Shown here one piece after another: positions 1 to 6,692 of a stretch of DNA of 10,356 nucleotides. The notes under the pieces were generated by a model. That model saw nothing but the letters and a program-made list of their open reading frames with translations, was not told the origin of the DNA and searched no databases. The stretch comes from Candidatus Gastranaerophilales bacterium (lineage in GTDB: Bacteria > Cyanobacteriota > Vampirovibrionia > Gastranaerophilales > Gastranaerophilaceae): assembly GCA_900772035.1 (NCBI GenBank), contig CAAGQE010000263.1:1-10356 (forward strand), written 5' to 3'. A program made the translations under genes and the position numbers. Position 1 is the stretch's first letter. Each line of letters opens with the position of its first letter.

Positions 1-1180
1 TAAACAGTTTTGTGTTCGGAATAACCAAAAGATTGTGAATTTCCAAAAAACAATCAGTCTCGTATATTTCGTTAATAACAGTATTCATGCCGATTTTGAA
101 GGTTTCCAAAGTCTCAAACGGAAAGCCAAAAATCATATCAATTTTTAAAAGAATATTTTTGGCTCTGACCTGCTTCATAAACTCGCAAAATCGCTCAACA
201 GAAGTGTATACACGATTTACGGAAGCAAGAGCCTGTTTGTTAAACGACTGAACTCCGACCGTCGAAATCAAATTATATCCGTCAATTGCCTGCGTAAAAT
301 ACTGCGGAGAATCCTTTGGTTCTAATTCGGCATAATTATTGATTTTGGGAGAATCTTTAAACTCGGCAAACAAATCCAAAACATCTGAAGTCATATGATT
401 AATATCATTTTCAATAAACAAAAGGGGATATTCATCAAGATTTTTATCGAGAATATAGCGCAAAATCGCCTTTCCGCGCTCTTTATCGGAGAAAAACACA
501 GGGTCGGTAAATCGCAATTCTCTCGGCTGATTTTTCAAAATAAAATCGAGTTGAGAAAAAACATCTTTCAAATCCAAATAGCGAATTTTTGAAGAGCCTT
601 TGTTATACCAACAATAATCACAGTCAAAAGCGCATCCGCGTTGAGTTTCAAGAGAAATTTCCCTAAATCTGATTAACTCCTTCGGAAAATCCTCATCATA
701 CAAAATCGGAATATTTCCGAACTCGGAAGATGAACCATCACACTTAAAAACACTATTTGTTGTATTGATTTTATTGTTCAATAAATCCAACAAAGCCTCT
801 GTAAAAATCGACTCGCCCTCTCCGATTAAGAAGATTTTTTTATTCAAAATCGTATCAAAACGCGAGATTTTTTCATCAGAAACCTCTGCCCCGCCAAAAA
901 TGCAAACGCCATCTTTGTTTTCAAGATTTTTTGCAATAAAAATCACATCATCAATATTCCAGATATAGCACGAAAAGCACACGTAGTCGGGCTTTTCGGC
1001 ATTTACTTTGTCAATATATTTTTCAGCATCGCCTGACGGAAAATTCAAAATTTTGAAGTCGATATTTTCCGCAACCATAGAATTTTTCTTTGCAAAATTT
1101 CTCAGCACAAAAGGCGCCGTCAAATAGTCGCACGCCGTGCCTTTCGGATAAATTGACACAAATAGTAGTTTTTTAGTCAT
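1..1180 (-). CDS. B12-binding radical SAM protein, DUF4080-like (C-terminus cut by window edge)
   Basis: Translating the minus strand from the ATG at 1180 gives 393 codons open to the left edge, so the C-terminus is missing. An in-frame TGA lies two codons upstream, making this the first possible start; there is no clear Shine-Dalgarno. Residues 1-130 look like a cobalamin-binding Rossmann domain, with a hydrophobic first strand (KKLLFVSIYP), PDYVCFSCYIWNID at 65-78, FGGAEVS at 95-101 and GEGE near 120. The radical SAM core follows: RGCAFDCDYCW gives the CX3CX2C iron-sulfur ligands Cys183, Cys187 and Cys190, with later strands LRFTDPVFF (222-230) and IDMIFGFPFET (347-357). The FSCYIWNI and strand-two patterns are typical of the DUF4080 group. 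Members of this superfamily do methylations, cyclisations or rearrangements, but the substrate here is unknown. It lies 17 nt after the metallopeptidase-like gene on the same strand, so the two are probably co-transcribed. Confidence 0.88.
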   Translation of the reverse strand, partial: MTKKLLFVSIYPKGTACDYLTAPFVLRNFAKKNSMVAENIDFKILNFPSGDAEKYIDKVNAEKPDYVCFSCYIWNIDDVIFIAKNLENKDGVCIFGGAEVSDEKISRFDTILNKKIFLIGEGESIFTEALLDLLNNKINTTNSVFKCDGSSSEFGNIPILYDEDFPKELIRFREISLETQRGCAFDCDYCWYNKGSSKIRYLDLKDVFSQLDFILKNQPRELRFTDPVFFSDKERGKAILRYILDKNLDEYPLLFIENDINHMTSDVLDLFAEFKDSPKINNYAELEPKDSPQYFTQAIDGYNLISTVGVQSFNKQALASVNRVYTSVERFCEFMKQVRAKNILLKIDMIFGFPFETLETFKIGMNTVINEIYETDCFLEIHNLLVIPNTKLF

Positions 1181-1198
1181 AAGTCAACCGAACGGGGA

Positions 1199-2986
1199 CT
1201 AATCCATTATTTGCGCCAACAATACTATTGTTTTCGGGAAATATTGCTGCAAGTAATGCGAACGTATCGAGAACAAATCTTCGGTATTTTTAGTATTCAA
1301 AAGCGCGTTAGTTTCGGCAATCGCTTCTTGCAAGCCGTCTTTGTACTCTGATGATTTGATGAAGTAACTGATGTGGTCTCGTTGAGCGAGCGGGAACGCA
1401 GCATTGAACGCGGCTTTTTCTTTTTCAAAAACCTCATTGACTTCAGGTTTAGAGAAAATCGAATTTACCAAAGTTTCTTTTTGCTTAACGTCGACATGTT
1501 CGTAATCCTTGGCGTGACCTGCCTCATGCAAAATTGTGAACAAATTGTCACCAGACTTAATTGTTCTTGTCGTTGCGGCATAAGTCGATTGATAAGTATT
1601 GTCGATACCCGTCAAGGTATTTGTCGTATCGCCGAGTCTGATGATTTCTTCGGCAGGCATGTGTTTGAATGATGCCATCAACTTGTCTTTGTTGCCGTCG
1701 ACACGACCGTCAAAGTTCAATGTCGAAATTTCGCCGTTATTCAAATTCGTTACGTCGATTTGATTTTCGCCGATTTTAACCTGATATTTTTTATCATTTT
1801 CGGTCGAAATAAATGTATTTTCGTCAACAACGGTAAAGGTAATACTCTTGTCCAACAAGACTTTTCCGTCGCTGTCGGTAATTTTGTAATGCGAAGTCAT
1901 GTTTCCGTCGGGAGTATCTTCGTACAAATACTCGGTTCTCGTGCCGTCAACAGAGGTCATGTCTTTCTTGACGGTAGTTTTGCCCGTATTTTCATCGAAC
2001 ACGCCGGAACTTGCGATTTTTTCGCTTCCGTCGGGGTAAACATATTTAATATTCGGTGTTCCCGCCAAATCAGAGAGCGAATAAAGTTCTTTTCTGACGG
2101 TTTTACCGTTTTCGTCCTTGATAATTCTGGTTTCTTCCGTAACAATCGGCTGAGGAAGGCTCGGACTTTTCATCGAAACAACCTTAGAAACCGTGTTATT
2201 TCTGTAATCGTTAGTCTTTTTAACTTGTTGCAAGTGACCTTCGGGCGATTTTTCCATCGTAACGACTTCCAATGCCGAGGGAGTCAAATCCTTGTCTACG
2301 AGCAGGATTTTAGAACCGTTATCCGCCATATCAGTACGGATTGTGTAAGCATGTTCGTCAAATTCGTCCTTTTCAAAAGCAATTCTACGCATATCGGGAG
2401 AACTTTTCGCAAAGTCATTGACCGTCTTTGCGAGTTTTTCCATATCCGTTAAATTCTTATCTTTCGCAATATTAATAATATTGTCGCTGTCAAGTTGCGT
2501 ATTTGCGAGTTTTCCGACTTTTTCGAGTTCTTCACCGTTCAATTGATTAGCAAGATTTCTGATTTCCAAAGAAGAAAACTTCGGCTCGCCTTTAGGGTCT
2601 TGCAAAAGCGACAAATCCGCAACGGCATTGAGTGTTGCAGTATCTCTTTTTGCAAAATCCAACACCAAAGAACTAATCATCTTCGGTTGATAGGAAATTG
2701 TCTTAATAGCATTCCATTTTTCTGGATTTTCGGACAAAACCGTCTTTAATTCATCAAGTTTGTCATCTTTAAACTTTGCTTTTCCGTTAAAAGCCTTGAT
2801 GTCTTTAAGTTCGTCAACTGCAGCCTGAACATTGAAGTCAGACTGTTTTTTAGGAGCGGCGGATTTTGGGGGCGTCGTTCTCACAAAAGTATCTTGTTGA
2901 AGCCCGTTATCTCTTATTACCGTTCTGTTTGCGGCTTTTTTAATCGGCGATAATCCACCTACACCCGTCAAAAAGTTAATGTTCAA
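1199..2986 (-). CDS. Putative gluzincin metallopeptidase, anthrax lethal-factor-like active site
   Basis: A 595-residue protein. The start is a TTG at 2986: an in-frame TAA lies six codons upstream and no ATG or GTG lies between. No signal peptide or membrane segment is visible. Residues 1-50 are Lys/Pro/Thr-rich and probably disordered. Residues 50-215 look helical. Residues 215-440 are beta-rich, with recurring Gly turns (DENGKT, YPDGSEK, DENTGKT, YEDTPDG, DSDGKV) that resemble a degenerate repeat. The C-terminal part carries LHEAGHAKDYEH: His487, Glu488 and His491 form HEXXH. Further on, YKDGLQEAIAE supplies Tyr548 and a likely third ligand, Glu554. The HEXXH then Tyr...ExxAE pattern matches the M34/ATLF fold of anthrax lethal factor (Y728/E735), so a zinc peptidase is inferred. 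It heads a probable two-gene unit with the radical SAM gene and is divergent from a calpain-like protease. The target is unknown; the gene frame is sure, the family moderately so. Confidence 0.8.
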   Translation of the reverse strand: MNINFLTGVGGLSPIKKAANRTVIRDNGLQQDTFVRTTPPKSAAPKKQSDFNVQAAVDELKDIKAFNGKAKFKDDKLDELKTVLSENPEKWNAIKTISYQPKMISSLVLDFAKRDTATLNAVADLSLLQDPKGEPKFSSLEIRNLANQLNGEELEKVGKLANTQLDSDNIINIAKDKNLTDMEKLAKTVNDFAKSSPDMRRIAFEKDEFDEHAYTIRTDMADNGSKILLVDKDLTPSALEVVTMEKSPEGHLQQVKKTNDYRNNTVSKVVSMKSPSLPQPIVTEETRIIKDENGKTVRKELYSLSDLAGTPNIKYVYPDGSEKIASSGVFDENTGKTTVKKDMTSVDGTRTEYLYEDTPDGNMTSHYKITDSDGKVLLDKSITFTVVDENTFISTENDKKYQVKIGENQIDVTNLNNGEISTLNFDGRVDGNKDKLMASFKHMPAEEIIRLGDTTNTLTGIDNTYQSTYAATTRTIKSGDNLFTILHEAGHAKDYEHVDVKQKETLVNSIFSKPEVNEVFEKEKAAFNAAFPLAQRDHISYFIKSSEYKDGLQEAIAETNALLNTKNTEDLFSIRSHYLQQYFPKTIVLLAQIMD

Positions 2987-3006
2987 TTTTCTTGTCCGTG
3001 TTTATT

Positions 3007-3036
3007 TGTATATTAATCCGAATTTTATATCGGCAA
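3007..3036 (-). promoter_or_regulatory. Candidate sigma70-type promoter for the metallopeptidase/radical SAM unit
   Basis: Read on the minus strand, TTGCCG (3031-3036) and TATACA (3007-3012) are separated by 18 nt, just upstream of the TTG start at 2986. Each box matches the consensus at four of six positions. The -10 box would give a transcript start near 3000 and a very short leader. An imperfect inverted repeat (GGC-AAAAA-GCC, 3032-3042) overlaps the -35 region. This is weak, position-based evidence only. Confidence 0.35.
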
Positions 3037-3078
3037 AAAGCCATGATTTCTTTAAAAAAAATTCCTAACTGTTAAAAA

Positions 3079-3106
3079 TTGTGTCAAAATTTAAAGATTT
3101 TATATT
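3079..3106 (+). promoter_or_regulatory. Candidate promoter for the calpain-like gene
   Basis: TTGTGT (3079-3084) and TATATT (3101-3106) are spaced 16 nt apart in an AT-rich part of the divergent spacer. A start near 3113 would leave about 40 nt of leader before the ATG at 3154. If correct, the TTG at 3079 belongs to the -35 box and cannot be the translation start, which supports the shorter protein. The boxes are only moderate matches. Confidence 0.4.
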
Positions 3107-3153
3107 TTCAACCGATAAGAAAATCGAGGGGGAATTGTACCCGAACAGAGAAT

Positions 3154-4710
3154 ATGACTAAAATTTCACAAATAAACACGACAAATAACATTGTGCCGTC
3201 GACAAAACCGAAGGCACAAAAAGCAGAAACCGCAAAAGTTCAACCTTCTTGCGGCAATGGTGTTTATCCATCGGGCGAACTTCTCAGAACTATGGCGGGT
3301 GTTCAAACAAAAGAAACCCCAAAAACTCAAGCTGACCCTAAACAAGGGTTATTTTCAAAAGATACCGAAGATATTAAAAAATATCTCTATTCTCTGCCCA
3401 TAACAGGTCAGGTCATAAAGGCTTATGAGGCTGATACAGAAGCCACTCCTGCAGTTGAGGGTCTTGTCAAAGCAATGCAAAAAAACGACGTTGAAACGAG
3501 TAACGTCGAAATGCTTCTCGACTTGGTCGAAAACAAAAAAGTTCATTATTCGGCGCTTTTGTACCTGTGTAATCAAGGTATGATGTCCGATGAATACGAA
3601 AAAGATTTAGACAAACTTTATGACGCATACATTAACGGCAAGAACGTAAAGGACACATTTGTTCCTACCGTAAAAACGACTGACGAAGCGTTAAAATCGC
3701 AAGAAATCGGCGACGTTTTCAAAGTCGACGGCGAAGATAATATCTACATCCGAACCTCCGAAAACGAAACGAAACAGTTAAAAATGTCGAAAGATACATA
3801 TTTAAAACTGTTCCCGCCACTTGAAAGATTTGCGCTGTATCAAGGCGATGCTGGCAATTGTTATATGTTGTCATGCCTTGATGCAATTAATTCAAATCCT
3901 CGTTCACGCGAGAAAATATTGAGTTGTTTTGAAGAAAAAGGCGACAAGTTGAACGTCTCTTTACCTGATAGTGACTATGTTTTCACTATGGACAAAAACA
4001 AAATGCCCGACGAAATTAAGCAGTACAGAGACCAATTTTCAATGGGTTCGGCAGGCTTCAAAATCCTTGAACACGTATACGGAAAAGACGTTCAAGAACA
4101 CGTAACCGCAGAGGCACACGAAATTTTGAAAGACCAATCTCAACATGCCAAAGGCTTCTTCACAAAAAGAATGTTCCAAAAGCAGTTGAAACAATTTGAA
4201 GCGGCACTTCAAGAAAATCCCGACAACGTAATCGTTGAAAGAAAAATTTCCGACCAAAGCGTCTCTTGGAACGATTCCATCGGTGTCGAATGGAGCAAGT
4301 TATCCGAAACTTCTCCGAATTTCAAACGCGCCTCGGATTATTACAGAGGTCGCGGCGGTCACGAAGAGTGGGTTTTCCAACGTTTCGGCTTTGAAAATAC
4401 GGAAAAGATTTTCGACTTTAAAACAAAAAATGCCGAAAAATTAAAAGAAATGCTCTTTAATCCCACGAATAAAGACAAATATTTGTTTACGGCATTTAGC
4501 AACGGTAACGGAATGGCTGACCGCGAAGGGCTTGTCGACAAAGACTACGGAGTCTATTCGCAGCACTCGTTCTCCGTCAAGCCGAAAGTCGATAAAAACG
4601 GCAACAATGTACTGCACGTCTCAAACCCTTGGAACTCAACTCAAAGCAGCGTAATGACATTTGAAAAATTCCAAGAATTATTCTCTGCTGTAATAAAAAC
4701 GGACGTTTAA
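3154..4710 (+). CDS. Calpain-like (family C2) cysteine protease
   Basis: A 518-residue protein from the ATG at 3154. The frame is open back to a TTG at 3079, but that segment overlaps the probable promoter and encodes unlikely sequence. Only a weak purine stretch (CAGAGAA) precedes the ATG; a strong G-run (GAGGGGG, 3126-3132) lies 21 nt upstream, too far for normal spacing. Residues 1-70 are Lys/Thr/Pro-rich with no signal peptide. Calpain signatures follow in order: QGDAGNCYMLSCLDA, like calpain QGxxGDCWFLAAL, gives Gln230 (oxyanion hole) and catalytic Cys236; QHSFSV gives His471; HVSNPWN gives Asn491 before Pro-Trp. The full Cys-His-Asn triad is therefore present. The Cys-to-His distance of 235 residues is somewhat long and includes a charged insert around 320-430. 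EF-hand and C2 domains are absent, so calcium dependence cannot be assumed. It is divergent from a metallopeptidase-like gene, and the gene pair may act together. Substrate and location are unknown. Confidence 0.83.
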   Translation: MTKISQINTTNNIVPSTKPKAQKAETAKVQPSCGNGVYPSGELLRTMAGVQTKETPKTQADPKQGLFSKDTEDIKKYLYSLPITGQVIKAYEADTEATPAVEGLVKAMQKNDVETSNVEMLLDLVENKKVHYSALLYLCNQGMMSDEYEKDLDKLYDAYINGKNVKDTFVPTVKTTDEALKSQEIGDVFKVDGEDNIYIRTSENETKQLKMSKDTYLKLFPPLERFALYQGDAGNCYMLSCLDAINSNPRSREKILSCFEEKGDKLNVSLPDSDYVFTMDKNKMPDEIKQYRDQFSMGSAGFKILEHVYGKDVQEHVTAEAHEILKDQSQHAKGFFTKRMFQKQLKQFEAALQENPDNVIVERKISDQSVSWNDSIGVEWSKLSETSPNFKRASDYYRGRGGHEEWVFQRFGFENTEKIFDFKTKNAEKLKEMLFNPTNKDKYLFTAFSNGNGMADREGLVDKDYGVYSQHSFSVKPKVDKNGNNVLHVSNPWNSTQSSVMTFEKFQELFSAVIKTDV

Positions 4711-4722
4711 GGAAAAAGAGGA

Positions 4723-5067
4723 TTAACGGCGCATTGCGCGTTTTCTTTCCATAATCTCCATGATTTTTTTTCGGACGTCATACGCAAGTTCTTTTTGATA
4801 ACGTCTGATATCTTCAATTGCGGCATGCATTGAGCGCGTAGGGTCGGGATTGTTGATGTTGCAATGTTTGATACTGTCTTCTGCGATTCTGATATCTGCC
4901 TCCGCAAGTTCAATAACGTTAATGACTTCGTTGACTTCCATTTCCGTAAAACCGCATCTCATAAGGCTGACACGGATGTTGTTTTTGAGAGTTCCCCTGT
5001 TTTTGGTAACTTCAATAACCGTATCTTGTGAATTGTCGCCGCCTGTAAAGAAATCAAATAAACCCAA
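4723..5067 (-). CDS. Small conserved-looking hypothetical protein, helical
   Basis: I do not recognise this 114-residue protein. The start is a TTG at 5067: AAGGTG sits 5 nt upstream as a good Shine-Dalgarno, and an in-frame TAA seven codons upstream leaves no other start. The N-terminus (MGLFDFFTGGDN) has a short hydrophobic/aromatic patch followed by a flexible Gly/Asp stretch. Residues 25-114 are predominantly helical and heavily charged, ending in a basic tail (ERKRAMRR). There is one Cys at 38 and one at 69, with no signal peptide or membrane span. The amphipathic N-terminus and helical body would suit a cytoplasmic or membrane-peripheral binding protein, but this is only a shape argument. 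It converges on the calpain-like gene (12 bp between stops) and is divergent from gap. Confidence 0.75.
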   Translation of the reverse strand: MGLFDFFTGGDNSQDTVIEVTKNRGTLKNNIRVSLMRCGFTEMEVNEVINVIELAEADIRIAEDSIKHCNINNPDPTRSMHAAIEDIRRYQKELAYDVRKKIMEIMERKRAMRR

Positions 5068-5096
5068 ATCGTCACCTTGCCGTTCTTATATTTAAT

Positions 5097-5102
5097 ATTA
5101 TA
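5097..5102 (-). promoter_or_regulatory. Perfect -10 box for the small hypothetical gene
   Basis: On the minus strand this is TATAAT, a perfect -10 hexamer. It would start transcription near 5090, about 22 nt before the TTG start, with the AAGGTG ribosome site in between. No good -35 is visible; the expected position holds GTAGTT next to a run of eight T (minus strand). Confidence 0.5.
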
Positions 5103-5129
5103 AAGCATTTTTGAAAAAAAACTACCATG

Positions 5130-5141
5130 CTAAAATTTTAG
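5130..5141. promoter_or_regulatory. 12 bp perfect palindrome between divergent promoters
   Basis: CTAAAATTTTAG reads the same on both strands. It lies upstream of the -10 box of the minus-strand hypothetical gene and upstream of the gap promoter. It could be a regulator site shared by the divergent genes, or a chance AT-rich palindrome. A shorter AGCAT/ATGCT inverted pair surrounds the spacer to its left. Confidence 0.25.
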
Positions 5142-5151
5142 GATTTGCCAC

Positions 5152-5185
5152 TTGATTATTAAATATTTTTAGTGTATGTTATACA
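5152..5185 (+). promoter_or_regulatory. gap promoter
   Basis: TTGATT (5152-5157) and TATGTT (5175-5180) are 17 nt apart, the ideal spacing. An alternative -10 is TATACA (5180-5185), preceded by TGT (5177-5179) in the extended -10 arrangement TGn-TATAnn. Either choice starts transcription a few bases downstream, leaving a leader of roughly 30 nt before the gap ATG. This fits a strongly expressed glycolytic gene. Confidence 0.6.
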
Positions 5186-5186
5186 C
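5172..5186. promoter_or_regulatory. Possible operator: perfect dyad over the gap -10 region
   Basis: GTGTAT-GTT-ATACAC is a perfect 6+6 bp inverted repeat with a 3 bp centre. It covers both candidate -10 boxes of gap. A dyad in this place is the usual position for a repressor that blocks RNA polymerase. No regulator gene is present in the window, so the cognate protein is unknown. Confidence 0.4.
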
Positions 5187-5200
5187 GAAAACACCAGTAA

Positions 5201-6226
<1,026 letters not shown>

Positions 6227-6248
6227 TTCGACACAATCGGATGAAATA

Positions 6249-6276
6249 AACGGTCGCTCACAAGGCGGCCGTTTTT
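6249..6276 (+). terminator. Rho-independent terminator of gap
   Basis: AACGGTCGC pairs with GCGGCCGTT (nine pairs including one G-T wobble) around a 7 nt loop, followed by a short T run. It lies 22 nt after the gap stop codon and closes the transcript before the long gene-free stretch. Confidence 0.9.
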
Positions 6277-6283
6277 AAATGCA

Positions 6284-6365
6284 AAATAACAGGTGAAACA
6301 AAACCGACAGATAAAATAAACCGAACAGAAATAACACGAATAACAAAAATAACAGATAAAACCGA
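6284..6365. repeat. Degenerate A/C-rich direct repeats
   Basis: The units ATAACAG...AAAACCGA (6286-6305) and ATAACAGATAAAACCGA (6349-6365) flank related copies (ACCGACAGATAAA, ACCGAACAGAAATAA, ACGAATAACAAAAATAA). T is scarce on the plus strand throughout. The copies are imperfect and vary in spacing, so this is low-complexity tandem-like DNA rather than a clean array. Confidence 0.5.
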
Positions 6366-6374
6366 TTGTAAATT

Positions 6375-6403
6375 TTAAGACACATTTTTTCAAAACTTAG
6401 ATT
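6375..6403 (+). promoter_or_regulatory. Weak distal promoter candidate for the purH-like operon
   Basis: TTAAGA (6375-6380) and TAGATT (6398-6403) are spaced 17 nt apart, each matching four of six consensus bases. Use of this promoter would make a leader of about 280 nt carrying all the hairpins described in this region. Confidence 0.25.
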
Positions 6404-6447
6404 AACTTTTGTGGTGGCAAATCTCGGTATACCAATATTTACAACCA

Positions 6448-6484
6448 CTTTCCGGATTTAAAATTGTTTAAATCCGTCGGAAAG
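6448..6484 (+). promoter_or_regulatory. Strong hairpin in the purH-like upstream region
   Basis: CTTTCCGGATTTAAA pairs with TTTAAATCC and then GGAAAG. This gives nine perfect pairs around an ATTG loop, a 3 nt bulge (GTC), and six more pairs. No T-run follows, so it is not a standard terminator. Its 3' arm contains GGAAAG, which sits 7 nt before an ATG (6492), so the stem could hide a ribosome site. Confidence 0.45.
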
Positions 6485-6491
6485 CCTATAA

Positions 6492-6569
6492 ATGCTGAAT
6501 GAAAAGCCGTTTAGGCAGAATTTTAAAAATTCAAAAACAGTCGAAAAGATTGTCTTAGAAGAATTTTAA
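6492..6569 (+). CDS. Possible 25-residue leader peptide (uncertain)
   Basis: An ATG at 6492 opens 25 codons ending in TAA, beginning MLNEKPFRQNF and ending KIVLEEF. GGAAAG, 7 nt upstream, could act as the ribosome site and is buried in the preceding hairpin. The peptide is charged and matches nothing I know. An ORF this short arises easily by chance, so it is listed only because of the hairpin-embedded ribosome site. Confidence 0.15.
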   Translation: MLNEKPFRQNFKNSKTVEKIVLEEF

Positions 6570-6633
6570 GAATTTACGAATTTGAAAAATGCTTAGTCCA
6601 AAAATTTTTGTAAATTAAAAACAAAAATCAGAC

Positions 6634-6664
6634 TTGAAAAGAGATAAAAATCCTCGTTTATGAT
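6634..6664 (+). promoter_or_regulatory. Proximal promoter candidate for the purH-like operon
   Basis: TTGAAA (6634-6639) and TATGAT (6659-6664) each match five of six consensus bases, but the spacer is 19 nt, longer than ideal. The transcript would start near 6671 with a leader of about 20 nt that includes GAGAGG. If this is the main promoter, the structured DNA upstream is not in the purH-like mRNA. Confidence 0.4.
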
Positions 6665-6692
6665 ATCCTTAATAGGAAAAGAGAGGCTAAAA

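Larger units (their letters stand above)
6277..6692. other. 416 bp gene-free region upstream of the purH-like gene
   Basis: No convincing full gene lies here on either strand. From left to right it holds an A/C-rich degenerate repeat, a weak distal promoter, a possible small stem (GTGGT at about 6411 with ACCAC at about 6444) enclosing a GGTATACC palindrome, a strong hairpin, a GCC-GTTTA-GGC mini-hairpin near 6506-6516, a 12 bp palindrome CAAAAATTTTTG (6599-6610), and a proximal promoter. The length and structure would suit a cis-regulatory leader, but this is unproven. Confidence 0.5.

Noticed and set aside
204..213. GTGTATACAC palindrome resembling the gap dyad half-sites
   Set aside because: It is inside the radical SAM coding region and lacks the 3 bp centre, so it is probably chance.
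1760..2452. Long 230-codon ORF on the plus strand
   Set aside because: It lies wholly antisense to the metallopeptidase-like gene, has no ribosome site, and its protein is a Phe/Val/Arg-rich composition typical of the complement of a coding strand.
3079..3153. N-terminal extension of the calpain-like protein from a TTG
   Set aside because: It overlaps a likely promoter, has no ribosome site, and encodes an implausible 25-residue leader; the ATG at 3154 is preferred.
6599..6610. CAAAAATTTTTG palindrome as a terminator
   Set aside because: It has no loop, no GC stem and no T-tail; AT-rich palindromes of this size are expected here by chance.
6277..6692. Purine (guanine/adenine), PreQ1 or THF riboswitch upstream of the purH-like gene
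   Set aside because: None of their conserved core sequences is visible; only a faint ZTP-like layout remained worth noting.
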